From an uncultured Dehalococcoidia bacterium (GTDB lineage Bacteria; Chloroflexota; Dehalococcoidia; Lucifugimonadales; CATQGZ01): DNA of 64,000 nucleotides. The translations under genes and the position numbers were made by a program. Under the pieces are notes generated by a model. That model saw only the letters and a program-made list of their open reading frames with translations. It did not search any database and was not told the origin of the DNA. Within the stretch, counting starts at the first letter, position 1. The number at the start of each line of letters is the position of its first letter. The stretch covers positions 868,001-932,000 of the forward strand of contig OY282365.1 in assembly GCA_958295685.1 (NCBI GenBank), written 5' to 3'. Below are positions 26,074-34,510 of the stretch, in pieces.

Positions 26074-27486
26074 ATGAAAATACGAGGGATTTTCACCACT
26101 CTCGCTTTCGCCGCGTTTGGACTTTCCGTGATCGCTTTTGACTGCGGGGAATCCGCCAGGATAGAGTTCGAGGGGGTGACTTACAGTCATGCGCAGTCGG
26201 CGCCTCAATGGTCTCCCGATGGCGCCCGAATAGTATTTAACACCGGCTACGGCACAACATACGTCGTCAAGACCGACGGGTCTCAGGTGCATACCGTCCC
26301 TGATGACGTGGGCAGATTCAATGAGGTCTTTTCTCCGAGCATTTCTCCCGATGGGTCTCGCATGCTGTTCTCAACCAACAGACACAAGACGGGAGGCAGG
26401 CGGAACTACGAGCTGGGGGTCTCTGCGCTCAATGGGTCCGGTTACCGCAGGCTGACGGAGAATGATGTCGCAGACATCAATCCCGTTTGGTCTCCCGACG
26501 GAACTCGCGTCGCCTTCCTGTCCGACCGCCTAGCGTCGACTAGCGATGACCACTTCAGGGGAATGTACACCCTCTTTACGATGTCCTCGGACGGTTCAGA
26601 CGTGCGGAGCTTGGCCTCCAATATCCGTGCAGAGGGAAGTCCTCCAGTCTGGTCGCCTGACGGCCGTCAGCTCGCTTTCGTGGCGCTTGAGGAACAACCG
26701 GCCGGCAGTGTTTCGCGTCCACGTAGAGTCCTCTATGTAGTCGGCTCGGATGATTCTCGCCTAACGAAAGTAGCGTATACGGCAGGCAGACCTGCCTGGT
26801 CGTCCGATGGCCGGAGTATTGCCTTCGTTAAGCATTTCGGAGGGGAAAGGTCCTCTACGGAGGACGACTATGGGGTTCTCTACATCATAAACCCAGACGG
26901 AACTGGACTGCGGGAAGTGGTGCGGGGGCACTGGCGCTATGTTCGGTATTCCAACCTTGACTGGTCTCCCGATGGTTCCGAGATTCGGTCAGAGTCTTAC
27001 CCGTTCTTTACCGTCAAGGCAGACGGTTCCGACTTTCGATTCATTGCAAGCTTACAGCAGATGAGCCGGGCTAGGGCCACCTGGTCTCCGGACGGCTCCA
27101 GAGTGGCCGTTCACGCCCCCGACCAGGACCGGGCCATCGTTCTCTTCACAATGGCCCCTGACGGCTCTGACAAACGTGTTCTGGTCAGGAAGAGTGAGGG
27201 GAGCGGCCGTTATGTTGCAGGGTACGGCATGCCGTGGACCCCTGTGCATGGGGACCCCAACCTGCCACCGGACCTCACCCTGCCGCCAGACCTCCGCTTC
27301 CAGCGCATCAACCTGCAGCCGACGTCTCCCCTACCCACCAGCCCATTGGAAGCTGGGGGCAAAGCCCCAGACCCTGCAAGTTCGCCTACAACCCGCAGGA
27401 CAACCCAGATGGGTGAATCCACCGTGACGGCGTCACGGTGGACCCTCCGCGGCCAGACCCTCTCCTTCGGACCTCACAAAGTCTGA
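26074..27486 (+). CDS. TolB-like beta-propeller protein, exported
   Basis: About 470 residues. The ATG at 26074 follows GAGGATGGG and gives a hydrophobic signal (ATG then IRGIFTTLAFAAFGLSVIAF). The mature part has at least seven PD40/TolB-type repeats with the core W(S)PDG: APQWSPDGARIVF, PVWSPDGTRVAFLS, PVWSPDGRQLAFV, PAWSSDGRSIAFV, LDWSPDGSEI and ATWSPDGSRVAV. Such propellers act outside the cytoplasm in protein interaction. The last 50 residues (from SPLPTSPLEAGGKAPD) are translated from an inverted copy of the hairpin repeat, so the original C-terminus has been replaced. An upstream ATG at 26059 is an alternative. Confidence 0.65.
   Translation: MKIRGIFTTLAFAAFGLSVIAFDCGESARIEFEGVTYSHAQSAPQWSPDGARIVFNTGYGTTYVVKTDGSQVHTVPDDVGRFNEVFSPSISPDGSRMLFSTNRHKTGGRRNYELGVSALNGSGYRRLTENDVADINPVWSPDGTRVAFLSDRLASTSDDHFRGMYTLFTMSSDGSDVRSLASNIRAEGSPPVWSPDGRQLAFVALEEQPAGSVSRPRRVLYVVGSDDSRLTKVAYTAGRPAWSSDGRSIAFVKHFGGERSSTEDDYGVLYIINPDGTGLREVVRGHWRYVRYSNLDWSPDGSEIRSESYPFFTVKADGSDFRFIASLQQMSRARATWSPDGSRVAVHAPDQDRAIVLFTMAPDGSDKRVLVRKSEGSGRYVAGYGMPWTPVHGDPNLPPDLTLPPDLRFQRINLQPTSPLPTSPLEAGGKAPDPASSPTTRRTTQMGESTVTASRWTLRGQTLSFGPHKV
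27340..27390 (-). repeat. Inverted, diverged copy of the hairpin repeat inside the propeller gene
   Basis: Reads on the minus strand as GCAGGGTCTGGGGCTTTGCC then CCCAGCTTCCAATGGGC, the repeat unit without the G-quadruplex. It is translated as part of the C-terminus of the TolB-like protein. Confidence 0.6.
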
Positions 27487-27551
27487 ACAGTTTCGGTCAG
27501 TCCGCCTCGCTTCTGGCCCCGCTGGCGGCGGCAGCCCTGATTCCGGCCCCA

Positions 27552-30500
27552 CTAGCTGGCGGCGGCCCCGCTTCCGGCCCCGCTGGTGGCGGTTGCCCCG
27601 ACGTAGGTGGCGGCGAAGTTCATTGCGGAGAGCCACTGGCGGAATGACTCGTTGTCGCTGAATTGCTTGAACAGCTCGGTTTGGTCTGCGAGCAGCTCGG
27701 TCACGGCCAGTTCGAGGGCCTTGTCGTGCTCGATCCGGGCGTTCTGCCGGTCGGAGTTGGCCATGGCGTTCTGGTAGGCCCTGTTTCCAGCCACTTTCGC
27801 GGGAAGCTCTTCGGCAATCACCCTCTCGATCTTGTCGTGGTCCTTCCACTCGATGTCTCCGAACCGGTCGTTGAACTCCCTGACGATGTTGGAGGCCCGG
27901 TCCATCTTAGGTTCCGGCTTCTGCCATCCACCATCGGTGGGGACCGGCCCGATCTCGGCGTCTTCGTCGGGAAGCTGGATGTCCTGCACGGCCTGCTTCT
28001 CCACCCTGTAGCTGTCCACGTCGATGACTTCGAGAATGCCCTTCGAGAGGTCGTCCTCGACGGGGGCGGGCAGCTTGGGAACGAGGAAGGTCAGGAAGAT
28101 GGAGAGCTTCTCCCAGTCGGCGTAGGTGTAGGGGAGGATGGCCGCCAGGAATCCGTAGGTGCGGAGGAACGCCTTCGCCTTGCTCTTGAAGTCCACCTGC
28201 CCGTCCTCGTCCAACTGCTCCCGGTAGGCCGCAACGCAGGAGTCCAGGATGGGGTCGAGTTGGCCGCGGTCGGCTCCCGAAAGATACAGCTTCACAAGCT
28301 CGTCCACTTGGGCCGCGGCGTAGACCTGGCAGCCATCGAGGGCCGCCTCGAGGTCGTGCAGCCTGTCGGGGTCGGTTTCCTCGGATAGAGCCGTGGCGCG
28401 GTAGTAGTCGGCGAAGGCGTCCTGGATGGTGTCGGCGTCGTTGGCGAAGTCCAGCACGAAGGCGTCGTGCTTGCTGGGGTGCGCCCGGTTGAGGCGCGAC
28501 AGCGTCTGCACCGCCTTGACGCCGGACAGAATCTTGTCCACGTACATCGTGTGCAGCAGCGGTTCGTCGTAGCCGGTCTGGAACTTGTCGGCGCAGACCA
28601 GGAAGCGGTACGGCTCTTCCTGGATCCTGTCGGCGATCAGGTTAGACGAGAAGCCGTTGAGGGACGCCTCGGTGACCTTCGCGCCGCCGTATTCGTGCTC
28701 GCCGGAGAAGGCGGCGATGGCCCGGTAGGGGCTCTTGCGCTCCGCCAGGTAGTCTCGGATGGCGTAGTAGTAGCTGACGGCACGCCGGATGCTGCCCGTG
28801 ACCACCATGGCCCGCGCCCGTCCGCCGATCTTTCGCAGGCCGGCCACCTGCTCGTGGAAGTGGTCCACCATGATTTCCGCCTTGAGGCGGATGGCGTGGT
28901 CGTTGTCCTCCACGTAGCGGCGCAGCTTCTTCCCTGCCCGCTTGGTGTCGAACTCCGGGTCGCCCTCCACCGTCTTGACCAGCCGGTAGTAGCTGTCCAC
29001 CGGCGTGTAGCGCTCCAGCACGTCGATGATGAACCCCTCCTGGATGGCCTGCTTCATGGTGTAGGAATGGAAGGGGACGTGTCGGGTCTTGTCTCCTTCA
29101 GGGACGGGCGCGCCGAATATCTCCAGGGTCTTGTTCTTGGGTGTGGCGGTGAAGGCGAAGTAGCTGGCGTTGGGGAGGAGCTTCCTGCTCTCCATCAGCC
29201 GGTTGATCTTGTCCTCGGTGGTCTCGTCCTCCTCCTCGGCGCCGGCCTCTCCCAGGGCCATGGACACGGACGCCGAGGCGCGTCCGCCCTGGCTGGAGTG
29301 GGCCTCGTCGATGATGACGGCGAACCTGCGCCCGCGGTGCTCGCTGCCGATGGCGTCCAGGATGAAGGGGAACTTCTGGACGGTGGTTATGACGATGCGC
29401 TTGCCCTCCCGGAGCAGGGTGCGGAGGCGGGTGGAGGTCTCGGCGTGGCCCACGACGGAGCCCACCTGGGCGAACTGCTTGATGGTGTCCCGTATCTGCT
29501 TGTCGAGCACCTTCCGGTCCGTCACGACGACCACGGTGTCGAAGACTTCCGCGCCGTGCCGCTTCAGGCCGACGAGTTGGTGGGCCAGCCAGGCGATGGA
29601 GTTGGACTTGCCGCTGCCCGCCGAGTGCTGGATCAGATACCTGGGGCCGGCCCCTCTATCGGCCGCGTCGGCCAGCAGCTTGCGCACCACGTCCAGCTGG
29701 TGATAGCGGGGCCATATCTGCTCCCGCCGCTTGCGTCCGGTCTTGTCGTCCTTCGTCTCCACGATTTGGGCGTAGTTCTCGATGACGTCGGTCAGCCCGC
29801 TCCGGGTGAGAACCTGCTTCCAGAGGTAGTCGGTCTTGAGGCCGTTGGGGTTGGGTGGGTTGCCCGCGCCGTCGTTCCACCCCAGGTTGAAGGGCAGGAA
29901 CCAGGACGCCTTGCCCTTGAGGTGGGTGCAGAACTTCACCTCGTGGTCGTCGACGGCGAAGTGGGCCAGGCAGCGGCCGAGCTCGAAGAGCTTCTCGCTG
30001 GGATTGCGGTCGCGCTTGTACTGCTCGACGGCATCGTCCACCGTCTGCTTGGTGAGGCTGTTCTTCAGCTCGAAGGTGGCGACGGGCAGGCCGTTGACGA
30101 ACAGGCACAGGTCCAGGGCGAGTTGCGCGTTGTCGCCGCTGTAGCGGAGCTGCCTCGTGACGCTGAAGCGGTTCCGTTCGTATTGGACTCCGGCCTTCTC
30201 GTTCCCCGGCGACGGCGTGCCATAGAAGAGATCGATCCGGCGCGGGCCGTGCTTGACGCCCTTGCGCAGCACGTCGATGGTCCCCCGCCTGCCGACCTCC
30301 GCTTGTAGACGGGCCAGGAACCTGCGCCGCGTGGGGCTGTCCTCGTCGAGGTCCAGCGATTCGGCGGCGGCGGGCTGGGTGGCGTGGAGGAACGCGGATA
30401 GCTGGGCGAGGTCTACGCAGTATCCCCGGTCGTAGTCGTGCGGGTCGCCGTAGGTCCAGCCGGCGCCGTAGCTGGACGGCCGCTCGCGCACCGCGCCGTC

Positions 30501-30581
30501 CGGCGGCGGGCCGCAGGGCGGGCCGGTCAGCGCATCGCAGATGAGGCTCTCCAAGCCCCGCTCGCTGGTGTCGGTGGTCAC
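27552..30581 (-). CDS. hsdR: Type I restriction enzyme, R (motor/nuclease) subunit
   Basis: At 1009 residues it is a normal HsdR size. The nuclease domain has VATFELKN near residue 170 (the Glu-x-Lys of PD-(D/E)XK). The motor has YLIQHSAGSGKSNS near 320, FAVIIDEAHSSQGG near 423 and FAFTATPKNKT near 477. The helicase half ends with a C-terminal bundle that would contact HsdM. It would translocate DNA and cleave unmethylated sites when joined to HsdM and HsdS encoded at 39.9 and 34.5 kb. The GTG start is preceded by GAGG. Unlike hsdM and hsdS, it has its own consensus promoter and repeat leader directly upstream, which would let restriction be controlled separately from methylation. Confidence 0.93.
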   Translation of the reverse strand: MTTDTSERGLESLICDALTGPPCGPPPDGAVRERPSSYGAGWTYGDPHDYDRGYCVDLAQLSAFLHATQPAAAESLDLDEDSPTRRRFLARLQAEVGRRGTIDVLRKGVKHGPRRIDLFYGTPSPGNEKAGVQYERNRFSVTRQLRYSGDNAQLALDLCLFVNGLPVATFELKNSLTKQTVDDAVEQYKRDRNPSEKLFELGRCLAHFAVDDHEVKFCTHLKGKASWFLPFNLGWNDGAGNPPNPNGLKTDYLWKQVLTRSGLTDVIENYAQIVETKDDKTGRKRREQIWPRYHQLDVVRKLLADAADRGAGPRYLIQHSAGSGKSNSIAWLAHQLVGLKRHGAEVFDTVVVVTDRKVLDKQIRDTIKQFAQVGSVVGHAETSTRLRTLLREGKRIVITTVQKFPFILDAIGSEHRGRRFAVIIDEAHSSQGGRASASVSMALGEAGAEEEDETTEDKINRLMESRKLLPNASYFAFTATPKNKTLEIFGAPVPEGDKTRHVPFHSYTMKQAIQEGFIIDVLERYTPVDSYYRLVKTVEGDPEFDTKRAGKKLRRYVEDNDHAIRLKAEIMVDHFHEQVAGLRKIGGRARAMVVTGSIRRAVSYYYAIRDYLAERKSPYRAIAAFSGEHEYGGAKVTEASLNGFSSNLIADRIQEEPYRFLVCADKFQTGYDEPLLHTMYVDKILSGVKAVQTLSRLNRAHPSKHDAFVLDFANDADTIQDAFADYYRATALSEETDPDRLHDLEAALDGCQVYAAAQVDELVKLYLSGADRGQLDPILDSCVAAYREQLDEDGQVDFKSKAKAFLRTYGFLAAILPYTYADWEKLSIFLTFLVPKLPAPVEDDLSKGILEVIDVDSYRVEKQAVQDIQLPDEDAEIGPVPTDGGWQKPEPKMDRASNIVREFNDRFGDIEWKDHDKIERVIAEELPAKVAGNRAYQNAMANSDRQNARIEHDKALELAVTELLADQTELFKQFSDNESFRQWLSAMNFAATYVGATATSGAGSGAAAS

Positions 30582-30593
30582 TCTATTCCTCGC

Positions 30594-30815
30594 CTATGTG
30601 CTGAAAACTGTCCCAAACTGTTCCATTTTGTCCCATCTCGTAGCTGAGGGTTCGATTTCGTGGTACAAATGTGGGGCAGATGTGGAGCAGTTCTGGGGCA
30701 GTTCCGGGGCAGTTCCGGTACAATTGTGGGACAGGTCCCGGGGTGAGGGCGCCCCTTTGGGGCTGGTTGGTTCCGTGCACGTGGTTCGGCATGGCCATGG
30801 CTGCGTTCCTTCCAT
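30594..30815 (-). CDS. Leader ORF of element 3 upstream of hsdR (73 codons)
   Basis: Starts 7 bases after the predicted -10 and runs through the tandem heptamers to a TAG 13 bases before the hsdR start. In an overlapping frame the sequence MAMPNHVHG occurs, identical in its core to the HUH motif of IS200/RAYT transposases; this may be chance or a relic. Coding potential is weak. Confidence 0.3.
   Translation of the reverse strand: MEGTQPWPCRTTCTEPTSPKGAPSPRDLSHNCTGTAPELPQNCSTSAPHLYHEIEPSATRWDKMEQFGTVFST
30605..30735 (-). repeat. Leader element 3: tandem TGTCCCA-type heptamers, core and inverted partners
   Basis: Seven heptamers, seen on the plus strand as TGGGACA, CGGTACA, CGGGGCA, TGGGGCA, TGGAGCA, TGGGGCA and TGGTACA, start exactly every 11 bases (30661-30733). 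Next to them is the core (minus strand CCCTCAGCTACGAGATG, 30634-30650), then the inverted partners at 30609, 30619 and 30629 (plus-strand TGTCCCA, TGTTCCA, TGTCCCA). The order and core match elements 1 and 2, but the heptamer has different central bases. Confidence 0.7.
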
Positions 30816-30821
30816 GCGAAT

Positions 30822-30850
30822 ATCGTAGTACATGGGTTCGCGGCTGTCAA
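30822..30850 (-). promoter_or_regulatory. Promoter of leader element 3 / hsdR
   Basis: On the minus strand: TTGACA, 17 bases, TACGAT. It lies just beyond the darG stop, so hsdR can be transcribed independently of the upstream operon. The surrounding GAACC and CCCC(T)TTGACA context matches the promoters of elements 1, 2 and 4. Confidence 0.65.
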
Positions 30851-30893
30851 GGGGCTGGGCCGGGTGGGGCTGGGTCCGTCAGCCGGCCGATTT

Positions 30894-31976
30894 TCACTCT
30901 GCCGGGCGCTTATTCGAGTCCGTCAGGCGACTCGCTGGCGGGGGAAGCCAGCCGCCTCTTGCGAGGGTTTCGAGCGCCAGCTTGATCTGGCGTTCCGAAA
31001 ACTGCCGTTTGCGCGGATTCCAAGCATACGTGTGTCCGATAATCTCGCTCTCACCTGCATCGGGGTATTCAGTGGCAACCCAATGAACCGTCGACAGCAG
31101 TTCCAATCCGAACGACGACTCGAACCCCTCGACGAGGTCGGATACCCGGGCCAAGCGTTTCTGTGTATTGGGATGACCTTCGAGATAGGCGTCCGCATCC
31201 TTGACGGCGCCGGGTAGCAGTTCCAGCTCCTTGCCGGGCGCGTCGCCGCCGTCCTGGTAGCCCGATATGAGATGACCCTCCACCCCTCTCAGCACGTGCC
31301 GCAGGTTCTCAGCATATGGGCCGTAATGCCTCTTCCGGAATTTCAGCTTCAGAGGCTCTCCCGCCTGCTTCATGAAGTACATGAGCTTGTGCACCTCCAG
31401 GAGCGTCACGAACGGATCAAGCAGACCGTCGAGGTAACGGCGCATCAGGTTGACCAGCACCGCCCGCCCTGGAGTCATCTTGGGAACGGCTGTGGAACGA
31501 TTGGGCCGTTCGTCGGCGGGAGCGCTGCCCGGTTCGAATATGACGACATCCAGGTCGTCCAGGTCCCGCAGCGCCGCTTCAATGCGCGGGCGTACCTCAG
31601 ACCATTTCATTCCCCCCAGACCGCTTCCAAGAGGAGGGATGGCGACCGACCTGATGTTGCGCTCCCTTATCTCCTGAACCAGGGCTTCGAGGCCGGCCTC
31701 TATGTCTTCCAGGCGGCTCTTGGCGCGCCAGTGCCGCTTGGTTGGGAAGTTAATGACGTAGCGCGGGTTGGTGAGTCGGTCCGTCTCGAAGACGAACATC
31801 CGCCCAAGCTGGACCTCTTTCCGTTCGCAGGCTTCGGCATAGGCATCGAAGTTATCGGGGAAGACATTCTTGAACTGGAGCGCGATGCCCCGCCCCATGA
31901 CGCCCACGCAGTTGACGCTGTTGACTAGGGCTTCGACATCCTCTACGAACATGTCGCCGGTCTTGTAGTCGATCAT
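30894..31976 (-). CDS. darG: DarG antitoxin: macrodomain DNA ADP-ribosylglycohydrolase
   Basis: A 360-residue antitoxin of the DarTG system. The N-terminal macrodomain (residues 1-150) shows GDMFVEDVEALVNSVNCVG, MGRGIALQFK and AIPPLGSGLGGMKW, the ADP-ribose-binding loops; it removes the ADP-ribose that DarT puts on thymidine in DNA. The C-terminal part (HKLMYFMKQAG, RHYGPYAENL, ETLARGGWLPPP) is the DarG tail known to bind and block DarT. It lies 18 bases downstream of darT, in the usual toxin-antitoxin order, inside the type I restriction locus. Confidence 0.93.
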   Translation of the reverse strand: MIDYKTGDMFVEDVEALVNSVNCVGVMGRGIALQFKNVFPDNFDAYAEACERKEVQLGRMFVFETDRLTNPRYVINFPTKRHWRAKSRLEDIEAGLEALVQEIRERNIRSVAIPPLGSGLGGMKWSEVRPRIEAALRDLDDLDVVIFEPGSAPADERPNRSTAVPKMTPGRAVLVNLMRRYLDGLLDPFVTLLEVHKLMYFMKQAGEPLKLKFRKRHYGPYAENLRHVLRGVEGHLISGYQDGGDAPGKELELLPGAVKDADAYLEGHPNTQKRLARVSDLVEGFESSFGLELLSTVHWVATEYPDAGESEIIGHTYAWNPRKRQFSERQIKLALETLARGGWLPPPASRLTDSNKRPAE

Positions 31977-31994
31977 GCCGTCCCTCCCGATTGG

Positions 31995-32636
31995 TCAGTA
32001 GTACCAACCCGGCTCAATATCGACTGGAGGCCGACGCGCGGCCGCCCCCATCGCCTTCAATGCTTTGTCACGAGTTGTTCTGGACAGTGCCCCGACGCGC
32101 GTAACCAAATTCCAGGGGAACGAACATTCTATCAGAAACTCAGCCTGCTTGCTGGCCCGGCGGTCGCGCCAGTCCAGGGCGTAGATTGCGTCCCAGTCCA
32201 GCCTATCCAATCGGGCAAGGTCTGAGAAGTCCTCGGAGTACCGGGCTCTGGCGTTATCGGTTGTAAAGGCCCACCGCCGCTCGTTCCTGTACGCCCAGGC
32301 AATCGTCCCGCGCAAATCCGCCTCCAGATGGAGTATCGGCTCTTGTCCGCCGCGGTGGGTCAGTTCAGGATTATTGCCCCTGTGTATCACGTAGAGCATC
32401 ACTGATCGGGGGCAGAAGTAGAAGGGCACGCAGTCCCCGACGCGCAGACCCGGGTGGCTCGCGAGGGGTTTCTCCAACCTGCTCCGTTTGATGCTGGCCA
32501 TGCCGATCGTCGTTCCCGTGTCGCCGCTGCGCCGCCGCATCTTCGCATCGCACCAGAGATAGCCATCGGCAATGATGGACGGCAGCCTGTCCACGTGGAC
32601 GATGTGGTATATCTTGGGGTCGGTGGGCACGAGCAT
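31995..32636 (-). CDS. darT: DarT toxin: DNA thymidine ADP-ribosyltransferase
   Basis: A 213-residue DUF4433-type toxin. It modifies thymidine in single-stranded DNA using NAD and blocks replication, including that of phages. The motifs seen are the N-terminal YHIVHVDRLPSIIADGYLW, the middle VPFYFCPRSVMLYVIHRGN and the C-terminal KQAEFLIECSFPW, whose Glu is the catalytic residue. The ATG gives the family's usual N-terminus (VPTDPKIYHI). The same frame is open upstream into about 27 codons that match the HsdS C-terminus, evidence of a recombination junction. Confidence 0.93.
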   Translation of the reverse strand: MLVPTDPKIYHIVHVDRLPSIIADGYLWCDAKMRRRSGDTGTTIGMASIKRSRLEKPLASHPGLRVGDCVPFYFCPRSVMLYVIHRGNNPELTHRGGQEPILHLEADLRGTIAWAYRNERRWAFTTDNARARYSEDFSDLARLDRLDWDAIYALDWRDRRASKQAEFLIECSFPWNLVTRVGALSRTTRDKALKAMGAAARRPPVDIEPGWYY

Positions 32637-32720
32637 GGTCAGGTCGTCCCCTCCTCCGGCGGTCTGCGCCGCCGGGTGGCGTGTGTCCGGTTTGCCGGTG
32701 AGCGCGTTGGCTATGAGGCT
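32637..32720 (-). pseudogene. hsdS 3'-end scar fused in frame to darT
   Basis: On the minus strand this reads SLIANALTGKPDTRHPAAQ followed by TAGGGDDLT, matching the end of the intact HsdS (LIADVVTGKLDVRHAAAQ then LAEEADEQ). It lies between the DUF4276 gene, whose stop it overlaps, and darT. It marks where hsdS once directly preceded darT. Confidence 0.7.
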
Positions 32721-33403
32721 GGCGCGTTCCCAAGCCGCTCCAGTTCATCGAGCCATTCCCTGAAGTGAGCGCACTTCGACCGCAGGGTGGGCAACCCTAT
32801 GTAGCCTGCCACGATGGGACCGGCCGATGCCTTCTGTCCGTCATACTCCGGTATCTCGCCGATGATTCGCTTTGACGGCGCTGTGTCGAACCCGTCATCG
32901 ATGAGCTCCGGCGAATCATATTCACAGGCCATATCTACGAGCCTCTGTATTCCTGCGCCGCGATCGTGGAACTGCAAGTCGAGTTTCTGAGGATCGGCCA
33001 ACAGCAGCGCCTCGAACTCGTGAAGCTGGATGTAGGGAATGAATCGCGGATCGGGAATGTCTTCCCTCAGAGCGTCCTCCAAAGCCCTGACCCGCTCATA
33101 GGGATCCTGCGCCTGTCTGGCGTCTCCGTAGCCGGGAAAGTCCGTCGGCAGCGCATACAGGTCGAACATGGTTGTGAAACGCGCGTCCGCGTTCCGGTCC
33201 TCGTTCATCCAGGCGGTGATGTCGCTTTTTGCTTTCGTATAGCTGCTCAGACCTCCCTTGTGCTTGGCGCCGCGCTTGCGACTCGTCATGACACTCCGCG
33301 CACTGGCAAAGACCGACCGGTCTGCCAGGTGAGGGAGCAGGGTCCGATTTACGAAGGCCTCCTCGGTCTGTCCTTCTACTATGAAATTCAGCCTTACGGC
33401 CAT
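32711..33403 (-). CDS. DUF4276 (TOPRIM-like) protein, partner of the ATPase
   Basis: A 230-residue DUF4276 protein. The opening RLNFIVEGQTEEAFV, the following HKGGLSSYTKAKSDITAWM, and IQLHEFEALLLADPQKLD are the family's hallmarks. The early Glu and the HEFEALL acidic residues suggest a TOPRIM-like metal site. Its ATG directly follows the stop of the ATPase gene, so the two are co-translated. ATPase plus TOPRIM-like pairs resemble the organisation of PARIS-type abortive systems (AriA-AriB), although the domain family differs. The role as effector is inferred. Confidence 0.8.
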   Translation of the reverse strand: MAVRLNFIVEGQTEEAFVNRTLLPHLADRSVFASARSVMTSRKRGAKHKGGLSSYTKAKSDITAWMNEDRNADARFTTMFDLYALPTDFPGYGDARQAQDPYERVRALEDALREDIPDPRFIPYIQLHEFEALLLADPQKLDLQFHDRGAGIQRLVDMACEYDSPELIDDGFDTAPSKRIIGEIPEYDGQKASAGPIVAGYIGLPTLRSKCAHFREWLDELERLGNAPAS

Positions 33404-34510
33404 CTACGGCCGTCCTCCGAGGACGTTCTTTTCCCACAGTTCGGAAAGTGAGTAGTCTTCGAGCCACTCCTGCAGTTCCTCGGTCTGTAGTCGTCTGAAT
33501 ACGGACTTGCGGCCTTCACGCTCGACGACGACGACGTCCGCAGGTTCAAAGCAGTCCACAAGGGCCGCGGACTGGGTGGCGGCGATGACCTGAATCTTCG
33601 TGGACGCGGCGCGGATCAGCCCGCCGATCACTGTAATGGCGTATGGGTGGAGTCCAAGCTCCGGCTCGTCCAGGATCAGGACGTCCGGCAGGCTATCTTC
33701 AGGTTGGAGAAGGAGCGTGACGAGCGCTATGACGCGCAACATGCCGTCCGAGGCCTGCGAAACGTCGAATACCTGGTCGCTGTTCCGCTCGCGCCATGCG
33801 AGCAGGACGTGTCCGTTGTCAGGCTCCAGTTCGAAATCGGAGAGGAAGGGCAGGATCAGTCGAATCGTATCGACAATTCGCTGGTAGCATCTGCCGTCCT
33901 TCCGTTTCAGGCGAAGCAGAACCGGGGCGATGTTGCCCCCGTCTTCCTTCAGGAATCGGTTGTCGTGCGCGCTCCACTTGGTTCGGATTCGCGCTGTGGT
34001 CGAGGTGTTGTGGAATTGATACAGGATGATTTTCCGCAGGATGCTCAGGATGGCGCGAGCGGTATCGTCCGCGGCGGCTTCGCCGAGCAGCCTTGGGGAG
34101 CGGTGGCCGGCGCCAGTCTCTTGCCAGGGCGCAGGGCTGGGGTGATCACTTCGAGAGAAGCGGTAGCGTTCATCGGCGAAGATCAGTGTATCTCCGGCCG
34201 CGAAAACCAGCCGAAAGGCGTATTGGTTCTCGCCGGCATCGGTCTCGATAGTCAACTCGGCTTCGATCTCGCGGGTGGTGGCCGGGCCGTCGTGCAAGAG
34301 TCTGCTGGCCCCGCCGCGCCGCGCTACGTGACCTTGAAGATTGTCGGGGTCCGCCAACATCCATCGCAACATACGGAAGAAGGAGGTGAAGTTGGATTTG
34401 CCGACTCCGTTGGGCCCGATGAGCACCGTCAGAGGAGCGGGCTCGAACCCGTTCAATTCGTGGATGGTCTTGAATCCTCTGAGGGTTATCGCGCGAAGCC
34501 TGTTCCTCAC
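33404..34510 (-). CDS. AAA family ATPase (AAA_21), sensor of an ATPase-DUF4276 pair
   Basis: A 368-residue ABC-type ATPase. Walker A is VLIGPNGVGKSNFTSFF near residue 30. The signature region contains QASDGMLRVIAL, Walker B is DVLILDEPELGLHPYAI, and the switch is IQVIAATQSAALVD. It resembles RecF/SMC-like ATPases found in front of DUF4276 genes. The ATG overlaps the hsdS stop by four bases, so it is translated with the restriction operon. The downstream DUF4276 gene abuts directly. Confidence 0.85.
   Translation of the reverse strand: MRNRLRAITLRGFKTIHELNGFEPAPLTVLIGPNGVGKSNFTSFFRMLRWMLADPDNLQGHVARRGGASRLLHDGPATTREIEAELTIETDAGENQYAFRLVFAAGDTLIFADERYRFSRSDHPSPAPWQETGAGHRSPRLLGEAAADDTARAILSILRKIILYQFHNTSTTARIRTKWSAHDNRFLKEDGGNIAPVLLRLKRKDGRCYQRIVDTIRLILPFLSDFELEPDNGHVLLAWRERNSDQVFDVSQASDGMLRVIALVTLLLQPEDSLPDVLILDEPELGLHPYAITVIGGLIRAASTKIQVIAATQSAALVDCFEPADVVVVEREGRKSVFRRLQTEELQEWLEDYSLSELWEKNVLGGRP

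Noticed and set aside
28467..30308. 613-codon plus-strand ORF opposite hsdR
   Set aside because: Antisense shadow with no recognisable domain; the minus-strand frame has all the HsdR motifs.
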